From the NCBI RefSeq assembly GCF_002563695.1, contig NZ_PDJI01000004.1, positions 992,001 through 1,056,000 on the forward strand: DNA of 64,000 nucleotides, read 5' to 3'. Position 1 is the first letter of the stretch; each line of letters starts with the position of its first letter. Both the position numbers and the translations under genes were made by a program. The notes below the pieces were generated by a model. It was given only the letters and a program-made list of their open reading frames with translations, searched no databases and was not told where the DNA came from. Below are positions 35,950-43,117 of the stretch, piece by piece. Origin of the DNA: Georgenia soli. Lineage in GTDB: Bacteria; Actinomycetota; Actinomycetes; Actinomycetales; Actinomycetaceae.

Positions 35950-37419
35950 GGCGGCGGCGATCTCGGCGAGCACCCCCTCGCAGCTGCGCACCACCACCCG
36001 GCACACCTGCGCCGCCGCCCGGTCCGTCAGCGGGGACTCGGCGAGGGTCCGCCACCGCCGCAGCCGGTCGGTCGCCGCCGCGCGGACCTCGGCGTCGGAC
36101 GCCTGGCCGGTCAGGCCGAGGCGTTCCCGGGCGCCCGGGCCCCGGCCGCCGAGCAGCACCTCCGCCTCCGCGGCGTCGTCCGCGTCCCGCAGCGGCAGCC
36201 CGGTGGTGCGTGCCTGCGCGAGCAGCCCGAGCTCGGTCAGCTCGTGCGCCCCGGCGCGCACCCGCTCCAGGGCCGCGGCGACGCCGTCGGCGCCCGGCCG
36301 CGGCCGCTCCCGCAGCAGGTGGTCGACGGCGACGAGGGCCGAGCGGGCCTTGAGGTGGTCGGCGCGGGCCTGGAACTGGGCGTCCAGGAGGGCGAGGAGC
36401 TCGTCGAGGCCGCTGCGGCGCACCATCGCGTGGGCCAGGTCGGTGGGGTCGGTGGTGCCGCCGCGCACGAGCGCCACACCGAGGCGGATCCCGAAGATGC
36501 CGAACCGCTCCAGCAGGGCCCGGCGCCGCTCGGGCGCGACGTCGACCGGGGCGGAGGGGGCGGCGAAGCGGTCGGCGGAGAGGAGCATGCGCTCCCGGAC
36601 CGGCCGGTCCAGCTCGGCCAGGGCGGACAGTGCCGCGAACTCCCACTGCCGCATGGTGCGGGCGCTCTGGGCCACCAGCCCCGCCACGGGCACGACGCCC
36701 AGGGCCAGCGGACGCAGCGTCGGGTCCTCCCGGTACCGGGCGGCGACGACGCCGGCGGAGATCATCGCGTCGATGCGGCCGGCCCCGATCTCGTCCGCCC
36801 GGGAGAGGACGGCGACGGCGTTGACGGTCCCGGACCGGCTCGCCTCGGTGTCCCGGAAGGACTCGAGGAAGCCGATGTCCGAGGCGTGCAGGTGGCGCAT
36901 GAGGTACACGACGGCGTCCGCCTGGGCGGGGGCGTCCTGGGGGGTGAGGAAGTCGGTCGTGCGGGCCGAGACGTCCCCCGACAGGGAGGCGATGCCGGGC
37001 GTGTCCACGAGGGTGAGCCGCCGCAGGCTCGGCACCGGCCACTCGACCTCGAGCCGTGCCACCTGCTCGGCCGGGACGCCGTCGAGGGTGAGAAGCAGCC
37101 GCCCGTCCTCGCGGCGGACCGGGAGCGGGCGGGGTGCGCCCTCGAGCGGGTGGAGCGTCACGCGGGGCGTGGTCCCGTACCGGTACCAGGTCACCACGGT
37201 GGTGCACTCCCCGGCGTCCGTGGGGGCGATCTCCTCGCCAAGGATCGCGTTGAGCAGCGTGGACTTGCCGGCCTTGACCATGCCGGCGACGGCGACGCGC
37301 AGCGGTTCGTCGAGGCGTCGTCGGTACGAGCGCAGGGTCTCGGCGGCGGGGTCGTCGCGGTAGAGGTCGACGGCGGCGACGAGCAGCTCCCGCACCTCGG
37401 CGGGGAGCCGGCCGGTCAC
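35884..37419 (-). CDS. dynamin-family GTPase, IniC-like
   Basis: The 511-residue protein has a GTPase domain with P-loop GMVKAGKS (46-53), a switch Thr region GECTTVVTWYRYG, DTPG (139-142) and a G4-like SRAD (206-209). Helical stalk-like sequence follows to the end, without the strong membrane hairpin of its partner. The GTG start overlaps the stop of the IniA-like gene by 4 bp. In mycobacteria iniA and iniC are adjacent dynamin-like genes, and this pair copies that order. The IniC role is not settled; a heteromeric partner for IniA is inference. Confidence 0.9.
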   Translation of the reverse strand: MTGRLPAEVRELLVAAVDLYRDDPAAETLRSYRRRLDEPLRVAVAGMVKAGKSTLLNAILGEEIAPTDAGECTTVVTWYRYGTTPRVTLHPLEGAPRPLPVRREDGRLLLTLDGVPAEQVARLEVEWPVPSLRRLTLVDTPGIASLSGDVSARTTDFLTPQDAPAQADAVVYLMRHLHASDIGFLESFRDTEASRSGTVNAVAVLSRADEIGAGRIDAMISAGVVAARYREDPTLRPLALGVVPVAGLVAQSARTMRQWEFAALSALAELDRPVRERMLLSADRFAAPSAPVDVAPERRRALLERFGIFGIRLGVALVRGGTTDPTDLAHAMVRRSGLDELLALLDAQFQARADHLKARSALVAVDHLLRERPRPGADGVAAALERVRAGAHELTELGLLAQARTTGLPLRDADDAAEAEVLLGGRGPGARERLGLTGQASDAEVRAAATDRLRRWRTLAESPLTDRAAAQVCRVVVRSCEGVLAEIAAASAGAQPPADARREGEQVRQGG

Positions 37420-39236
37420 GCCCGCCCCGCCGGTGCCGGCTCCTGCCCCACCTGCACCGCCCGGGCGCGGAACTTCTCCACCCGCGCGAGCTCGGCGCGC
37501 AGCTCCCTGATCCGCGCCTCGCTCTCCGCCGCGTAGGTGCTCGCCGCCTTCTGGGCGGCCTGGACGGAGTCGGTGAGGGTGCGGTGGTGCTCCTCGGCGA
37601 GCTCGGTGAAGTGGTCGCGGATGGCGCGCTGCACCAGCCGGAGCCGGTCCTTGAGCTGCTTGCCCACCTGGAAGATCACGTCGTCGGTGGCGCGCCGCAC
37701 GATGGTCTTCGCCTCGGCCTGACGCCGCCTCAGGCGGGTCTCCCGGTCCTCGCGGTACGCCTTGGTGCCGATGAGCAGCCCGGCGCCCACGGACAGCGGG
37801 TTGACCAGGGACATGCCCAGCATCCCGGTCAGCAGCCCGAACATGAGGATGCCGCCGTAGGAGCCGCGCATCCCCACGAGGATCCGCTGGGCCGCGCCCA
37901 GGTGCCCGGGGTCGAGGAAGGGCACCGGCTCGACGGGGTCGAGCACCCCCTCGGTGTCCCCCACGCGCAGGTCGGGCAGACGCAGCTCCTCGAGCGAGAA
38001 GTGGTCCGCCACCCGGCGTGCGAGCCACTGCGAGCGCTCGTCCGTCCACACGAACGTGTCGGAGACGGCGGAGGCGGTGCGCTGCTCGAACCAGTCCGAG
38101 AACTGGTCCCAGACCGGCCCGGGGTCCCCGCGGTCGATGGCCTCCTCGGCCTCGCGCAGCACCGAGCGCATCCGGTCGCGCAGGTCGTGCTCCATGTCGG
38201 CGATGAGGTCCGTCATGCCGTCGGAGAGCGTCAGCTGCCAGCGGGCGCTGCGGCGGCGCTGGTCGTCGGCCTTCGCCCGGGCCTCCTCCAGGTCGAGGAT
38301 CAGCTGCGCCGTCGCCCCCGGGTCCTGCAGCGCGTGCAGCTCCGAGCCGACGGACAGCCGCAGGTTGTCCGCCGTCGAGACCAGGTCGTGCCCGACGGAC
38401 CGGCGGGTGAGGCGCTCGGCGTGGCCGAGGACGTCCTGGCGCAGGAAGCGGACCAGCGCCGGGAACCCGGACTCCTCGTTCAGCTCGCGGTCCTGCTCCC
38501 GGGCGGCGTGGAGCCGCAGCACCGAGGAGACGGGGAAGAGGGGGACGCCCGGGGCGAGCGCGGCCAGGTGGGCACGGTCCAGGTCGACGATCCGCCGCCA
38601 CTCCGGGTAGATGTCCGTCTTGGTCACCACGCACGCGACGTTGGGGCAGACCCGCATCGCCTGGCGCAGGAACCGCATCTCCGGCTCGGTGTACTCCTGG
38701 GAGGCGTCCGAGACCAGGAGGACGACGTCGGCGCTCGGCAGGGCTGTCAGCGTCGTCAGCGAGTGGGCGGACTCCAGCCCGCCCACCCCCGGGGAGTCGA
38801 CGACCGTGAGGCCGTCGGCCAGGATCGCCCGCGGCAGGGACACCTCGGCCGCGAGGAGCCGGCGCTCGTTGCCGGGGTTGCCCCGCTCGGAGACGTAGGC
38901 GGCCAGCTCCTCCAGCGGGACGGGGACGCGGGCCGGTGGTCCGTCGTCGGCCGTCCGTCGACCTTCCGGGGGTGCCACGACGACGGCGGACGGCCTCTCC
39001 CCGTGACGCACCACCGTGGGGACGGAGGTGGCGACGTCGTCGTCCACGGGGCAGACCGGTGCGTTGACGAGTGCGTTGACCAGCAGGCTCTTGCCCTGCT
39101 TGAACTCCCCGACGACCATCACACGCACGTCCGGGTCGAGCAGCCGGCGGCGTGTCTGCTCCAGGCGCCGCCGAAGATCGGGGCGTCCCTCACCGGTCAG
39201 GGCGATGCCCTCGTCGACCAGCTCCACCAGCTCCAC
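37416..39236 (-). CDS. dynamin-family GTPase, IniA-like
   Basis: The 606-residue protein has P-loop GEFKQGKS (43-50), DSPG (147-150) and TKTD (205-208), a long helical stalk, and a hydrophobic hairpin (about 461-493, GGILMFGLLTGMLGMSLVNPLSVGAGLLIG) placed like the membrane-inserting paddle of bacterial dynamins. A C-terminal coiled coil ends the protein. Mycobacterial IniA is a membrane-remodelling dynamin induced by wall-targeting drugs. GTG 39236 was preferred because AAGGGGG lies about 5 nt upstream; an in-frame GTG at 39257 has its purines directly abutting the codon. It follows the iniB-like gene after a strong hairpin. Confidence 0.91.
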   Translation of the reverse strand: MELVELVDEGIALTGEGRPDLRRRLEQTRRRLLDPDVRVMVVGEFKQGKSLLVNALVNAPVCPVDDDVATSVPTVVRHGERPSAVVVAPPEGRRTADDGPPARVPVPLEELAAYVSERGNPGNERRLLAAEVSLPRAILADGLTVVDSPGVGGLESAHSLTTLTALPSADVVLLVSDASQEYTEPEMRFLRQAMRVCPNVACVVTKTDIYPEWRRIVDLDRAHLAALAPGVPLFPVSSVLRLHAAREQDRELNEESGFPALVRFLRQDVLGHAERLTRRSVGHDLVSTADNLRLSVGSELHALQDPGATAQLILDLEEARAKADDQRRRSARWQLTLSDGMTDLIADMEHDLRDRMRSVLREAEEAIDRGDPGPVWDQFSDWFEQRTASAVSDTFVWTDERSQWLARRVADHFSLEELRLPDLRVGDTEGVLDPVEPVPFLDPGHLGAAQRILVGMRGSYGGILMFGLLTGMLGMSLVNPLSVGAGLLIGTKAYREDRETRLRRRQAEAKTIVRRATDDVIFQVGKQLKDRLRLVQRAIRDHFTELAEEHHRTLTDSVQAAQKAASTYAAESEARIRELRAELARVEKFRARAVQVGQEPAPAGRA

Positions 39237-39269
39237 GTCGGCCCCCTTGCCGTCCACCTCTCAATGACA

Positions 39270-39328
39270 CCACAGAGGGCCCGGCGGCGGACGGGGGGAC
39301 GTGGAGCCGCCGGGCCCAATTTCTGTGG
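39270..39328 (-). terminator. long stem-loop between the iniB-like and iniA-like genes
   Basis: A perfect 12-bp inner stem (39277-39288 with 39306-39317) closes a 17-nt loop. An outer 6-bp stem (39270-39275 with 39323-39328) extends it. There is no U-tract. It lies entirely between two same-strand genes, so it could be an attenuator or a processing/stability element that sets the ratio of IniB-like to dynamin proteins. Confidence 0.6.
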
Positions 39329-39347
39329 TTTCGGTGCTGTTCTCGGG

Positions 39348-40433
39348 TCAGAGATCCACCTCGCCTTCGTTCACGGAGTGGTCGACGTCGACGTCGAGGG
39401 TGTCGTCGTCGCTGGTGAAGGAGTCGTCGACGGTGAAGGAGTCCTCGATGTCGACGTCCGTCTCGTGCTGCACGACGTCACCGCCCGCGATCACGCCGGA
39501 GCTGTCGAGGTCGACGTCGGTCTCGTGCTGCACGACGTCACCGCCGGCGATCACGCCGGAGTTGTCCAGATCGACGTCCACGTGCGTGTCGTCGTGGCTG
39601 TCGCTGACGTCGCCTCCGCCCGCCGTGGAGCCGTGGTCGGCGTCGACGGCGTCGCCGCCGGCGATCTGGCCGGAGTTGTGCAGGTCGACGTCCACGTCGT
39701 CGTCGTGGATCTCGCCGCCCCGGTCGGCGAGCTGGCCGGAGTTGTGGATGTCGGTGTCGTCGTCGGCGACGGACCCGCCGCGGTCGGCGTAGTTGCCGGA
39801 GTTGTCGATCTCGTCGGAGAAGTTGTCGTCACCGACCACGACGGTCGCGCCGTCCTCGGCGTCCACCCAGGTCCTGGTGGACTCGTCGTGGGAGTTGTCG
39901 ACGTGGGCGTCGTCCCCGGCCGCGACGGCGTGGTCGCCGGACGCGATGACGGCGTCGTTGTCGAACAGCTGCACCACGTCGCCGTCCGCCCAGATGTTCT
40001 GGTTCACGGACTGGTCGGTGACGGTGTCCCGGTCGTCGACCCACGAGGTGTACGAGTAGTCGTTGACCACGTAGCTCAGCTGCTGCACGGCGTGGGCGTG
40101 GTCGTCGTCGTAGCGGGGGTGGTCGGCGTCGTCGTGTCCCGGGACGTCGGGGCGGTCGTGGCCGGGGCGGTCGTGGCCGGGGCGGGGGAAGCTGCCGCCG
40201 ATCGCCGCGTCGTTGCCGCCGGTGCCGTAGTCACGGTCGAAGGAGGAGTCGACGCGTACGGGCGCGTAGTCGAAGATCACCGGCATCACGGCCTCGACGT
40301 CGTCCGTGCAGACTCCGCCGAGGCCGGCCGCCTCGAGGGCCTTGTCGGGGTCGCTGCGGAAGGCGGCTGCGGCCTCCGGGTCGCGCAGGAGCTTCATCAG
40401 GAACTCGAGCAGCATGTTGGCAATCGTCGTCAT
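39348..40433 (-). CDS. IniB N-terminal-domain protein with acidic Asp/His/Gly repeats
   Basis: The 361-residue protein opens with the IniB N-domain (about 5-50: MLLEFLMKLLRDPEAAAAFRSDPDKALEAAGL). A low-complexity body follows, dominated by D, H, G, S and V with almost no lysine. Five repeats of (D/H)(N/S)SG-x-(I/L/Y)-A-(G/D)-(G/R)-(G/D) occur at 20-30 residue spacing in the second half. No signal peptide is evident. Mycobacterial IniB instead has a Gly/Ala-rich body, so the scaffold is conserved but the repeat chemistry is not. ATG 40433 has GAGGGAG 6 nt upstream. Function unknown; the operon links it to dynamin-driven membrane remodelling. Confidence 0.88.
   Translation of the reverse strand: MTTIANMLLEFLMKLLRDPEAAAAFRSDPDKALEAAGLGGVCTDDVEAVMPVIFDYAPVRVDSSFDRDYGTGGNDAAIGGSFPRPGHDRPGHDRPDVPGHDDADHPRYDDDHAHAVQQLSYVVNDYSYTSWVDDRDTVTDQSVNQNIWADGDVVQLFDNDAVIASGDHAVAAGDDAHVDNSHDESTRTWVDAEDGATVVVGDDNFSDEIDNSGNYADRGGSVADDDTDIHNSGQLADRGGEIHDDDVDVDLHNSGQIAGGDAVDADHGSTAGGGDVSDSHDDTHVDVDLDNSGVIAGGDVVQHETDVDLDSSGVIAGGDVVQHETDVDIEDSFTVDDSFTSDDDTLDVDVDHSVNEGEVDL
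39451..39570 (-). repeat. 60-bp tandem duplication in the iniB-like gene
   Basis: 39451-39510 and 39511-39570 agree at about 55 of 60 positions. They encode the repeat SGVIAGGDVVQHETDVD twice in frame. Confidence 0.85.
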
Positions 40434-40484
40434 CGCGTCTCCCTCGTCGAGATGGTCCGCCTGACCACCTCCGGCCGGCTGTCT

Positions 40485-40498
40485 CGAACGTACGAACG
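40485..40498. promoter_or_regulatory. candidate regulator site upstream of the iniB-like gene
   Basis: CGAACGTACGAACG is a direct repeat of CGAACG around TA, 52 bp before the iniB-like start codon and in the 164-bp gap after the LuxR-type regulator gene. It stands out in an otherwise G/C-only stretch. Binding by the upstream regulator is inference. Confidence 0.35.
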
Positions 40499-40557
40499 CG
40501 GTGGGGGGCGAGCATCGGGGGCGGCTCCCCTGCGCGTGCGTGACCGGGTGGGGATCC

Positions 40558-40573
40558 GGCGGGGGCTCCCGCC
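40558..40573 (-). terminator. hairpin after the STAND regulator gene
   Basis: A 6-bp GGCGGG/CCCGCC stem with a 4-nt loop, 24 nt beyond the regulator stop and followed by more G-rich self-complementary sequence. There is no U-tract, so any termination would be partial. Confidence 0.4.
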
Positions 40574-40597
40574 AGGGGTGAGGGGGGAACCCCGGCC

Positions 40598-43117
40598 CTA
40601 CTCCCCCAGCAGCGCCCGCAGCCGGGTGAGCATCTCCGCGCGGGTGTCCACGCCGAGGCGACGGCGGATCCGGGCGATGTGGTGCTCGGCCGTGCGCGGG
40701 GAGATGAAGATCGTCTCGCCGATCTCCCGGTAGGTCTTGCCCGCCAGCACCAGGCGGGCGACCTCCTTCTCGCGGGCGCTGAGCCCGGTCTCGTCCACCA
40801 CCCCCACGGGGATCCCCGTCGGGGTGGTGCGTGCGCCGTCGTCCTGACGCGCGTCCGCGGCGGAGGGGTGGAGGTCCCGCGCGCAGGCGAGCAGCCTCGT
40901 CATGTCCGACCGCTCGGGGGCCCGCGCGGCGGCGTGGCCGGCCAGGCGCGCCCCGTCCCACGCCAGGCCGACGGCGGCCAGGCCGGTGGCGGCCCGTTCG
41001 ACGGCGGTGACGTCGACGTCGCCGCTGAGCACCCGCACCCACGCCCGCCCTGCCGTGGCCAGGACGGCGGCGTAGGAGCTGGTGGCGGCGGCGGTGACCA
41101 GGCCGCGGGCGTGCGGGGCGAGCCGGTCCGGCTGGCCGGTGAGAATGGCCGCCTGGACCCCGCACCAGTGCAGCGGGGCCGCCCACACCGCCGGTTCCCC
41201 GAGCCGCAGGAGCAGCTGCCACGCGTCGGCGAGGTGCGGCTCGAGGCGCTGCTCCTCGTGCAGGCGCGCCCCCGCCAGGAGCAGCTCGCCGAGCGGCAGG
41301 AGACTGAACAGGTCGACGGGGAAGTGCAGGAGCGCCTCACGGGCGCGCGCCCAGCCGCGGACCAGGCCGGCGGCGTCGTCGGTGCGCCGTGCCAGCCCGA
41401 CCTCGAGCGCGATGCGGATCATCTCGTCCCGCGGCACGAGGTCGCCGTCGGCCTCGCGCAGCGCGGCACGGGCCTCCTCGGGGCGGTCGCGCAGCATGGC
41501 GACCCACCCGCGCAGGAGGTGCAGGCGCGGGGCGGACGCCGGGCCCCCCTGGTGGCCGCGCAGCGCGTCCTCGGCCACGGACTCCGCCACGCCGAGCTCA
41601 CCGGTGTTCAGGGCCACGAGGGCGGCGAGGACGGCGGGCAGCTCCGGCACCGGGACGGCGGCGCCGTTGGCGGTGAGCGTGTCGGAGGCACGGACCAGCA
41701 TCCACAGCGAGCGCGTCGGCTGGCCCCGGACCGACTCCCACAGGCCCTGCGCCATGAGGGCCGAGGCGACGGCGAGCGAGGTCGGGGAGCCGAGCCTGGC
41801 CCCCGCGGCGAGCATGCGCTCGGCTTCCTCGACGTCACCGGTCCCGAGCATGGCGACCGCGCCGAGGGGGGCCGAGGCGCCCAGCCGCTCCTCCCCCGCC
41901 CAGCGGTACAGGTCAGCGGCGCGGGCCAGCATCCCGCGCTGCGCCCACACGGAGGCCCCCACGTCGACGGCGCGGGCCAGGTCGGGCGGGTTGTCGTGGC
42001 CGAGCAGCTCCTCCACGATCGCTCCCGCCCGGTCGAGGTCGCCGGCCTGCGCCGCCGACTGGGCGCGCCGGGCGGCGGTCGCCACGGCGTCGGCCCCGGC
42101 CGCCGTCGCCTCCTCGTACAGCTCTGAGGCGAGCTGCGGCTCCTGCGCCAGCGCGCCGTCCGCCGTCGACTCGAGCGCCCGGGCCACGTGGGGGTGGCGC
42201 AGCCCGGTCCGGGCGAGCTCGCGCGCGACGTCGTTCAGGGAGTGGCCGCCGGCCAGCAGCGTGTCGACGAGCGCCCGCTGGAGCGGACGGACCCGGTAGG
42301 CCGGGGTGACCGCGAGCAGCGCGGAGCGCACCAGCGGCACCACCGTGCCGTCGTGCAGCATGAGACCGGCGGCGACCGCCTCGGAGACGAGGGCGTCACC
42401 CTCGGCGGGCGACCGCGTCAGCACCGGCGGGACGGCCTCGCCGGAGAGGTCGAAGCCGACGGCGGAGGCGAGCAGGAGGTCCCGCAGGCCGGCGTCGAGG
42501 TGCTCGAGCTCGTGGCCGACCTGCAGCGCGACGGACGCCGCGACGTCGGCGGAGGTGAGGCCGGTGGTGCGCATCGCGGAGACCATGCGGTTGACCAGCC
42601 ACGGCATCCCGCCGGTCTCGTGGAGGATCCTGTCGACCTCGGCGGGAGGCACCGGACCGCGCAGGCTGCGGCCCACGTAGGCGAGCACCTCCGGCGGGCC
42701 GAGCGGCCCCAGCACGACCGGGGGGCGCTGCTCGGCGAGGGCGGAGACGAGCCGCCGCAGGCCCGGCGCGACCGGCCAGGGCCGGTAGGCGACGACGAGG
42801 TCGCCGTCGTGCTGGTCCCAGTGGCGCAGCACATGCTCGAACGCCGGTTCCGGCAGGCTGTGGGCGTCGTCGATGAGGACCGCCCCGAAGGTGGAGAGGT
42901 CCTTGAGGTCGAGCTCTGAGCGCGCGAGCCGGGTCTCGACGCCCGCGCTGCGGTAGGCGTCGGCGAGGTCTGCCAGCAGTGCCGACTTCCCGGACCCGCC
43001 GACCCCAACGAGAGTGGCCGCCCGGCGGGCCGGTGGGCCCGTGGTGATCTCCTCGTAGAGGGCGGCCGCCGCGGTGCCGCGGGCCTCCCGGAGGACGGCC
43101 GGCCGGGTGCTCGTCAT
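40598..43117 (-). CDS. LuxR-type STAND ATPase regulator, IniR-like
   Basis: The 839-residue protein has Walker A GVGGSGKS (38-45) and Walker B AVLIDDAH (79-86), an AAA-type lid region, a long helical TPR-like sensor section (about 330-760) and a C-terminal LuxR HTH (LSAREKEVARLVLAGKTYREIGETIFIS). This is the MalT/LAL-type layout. In mycobacteria iniBAC is controlled by a STAND ATPase of similar size (IniR), encoded beside the operon and reported to respond to trehalose. ATG 43117 overlaps the Hsp70 stop as ATGA. It probably activates the downstream iniB-iniA-iniC-like genes; the ligand is unknown. Confidence 0.9.
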   Translation of the reverse strand: MTSTRPAVLREARGTAAAALYEEITTGPPARRAATLVGVGGSGKSALLADLADAYRSAGVETRLARSELDLKDLSTFGAVLIDDAHSLPEPAFEHVLRHWDQHDGDLVVAYRPWPVAPGLRRLVSALAEQRPPVVLGPLGPPEVLAYVGRSLRGPVPPAEVDRILHETGGMPWLVNRMVSAMRTTGLTSADVAASVALQVGHELEHLDAGLRDLLLASAVGFDLSGEAVPPVLTRSPAEGDALVSEAVAAGLMLHDGTVVPLVRSALLAVTPAYRVRPLQRALVDTLLAGGHSLNDVARELARTGLRHPHVARALESTADGALAQEPQLASELYEEATAAGADAVATAARRAQSAAQAGDLDRAGAIVEELLGHDNPPDLARAVDVGASVWAQRGMLARAADLYRWAGEERLGASAPLGAVAMLGTGDVEEAERMLAAGARLGSPTSLAVASALMAQGLWESVRGQPTRSLWMLVRASDTLTANGAAVPVPELPAVLAALVALNTGELGVAESVAEDALRGHQGGPASAPRLHLLRGWVAMLRDRPEEARAALREADGDLVPRDEMIRIALEVGLARRTDDAAGLVRGWARAREALLHFPVDLFSLLPLGELLLAGARLHEEQRLEPHLADAWQLLLRLGEPAVWAAPLHWCGVQAAILTGQPDRLAPHARGLVTAAATSSYAAVLATAGRAWVRVLSGDVDVTAVERAATGLAAVGLAWDGARLAGHAAARAPERSDMTRLLACARDLHPSAADARQDDGARTTPTGIPVGVVDETGLSAREKEVARLVLAGKTYREIGETIFISPRTAEHHIARIRRRLGVDTRAEMLTRLRALLGE

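Noticed and set aside
37584..40733. A 1049-codon plus-strand open frame opposite the dynamin and IniB-like genes
   Set aside because: The opposite strand has clear dynamin motifs and translational coupling. The plus-strand product is composition-biased with no recognisable domain or start signal.
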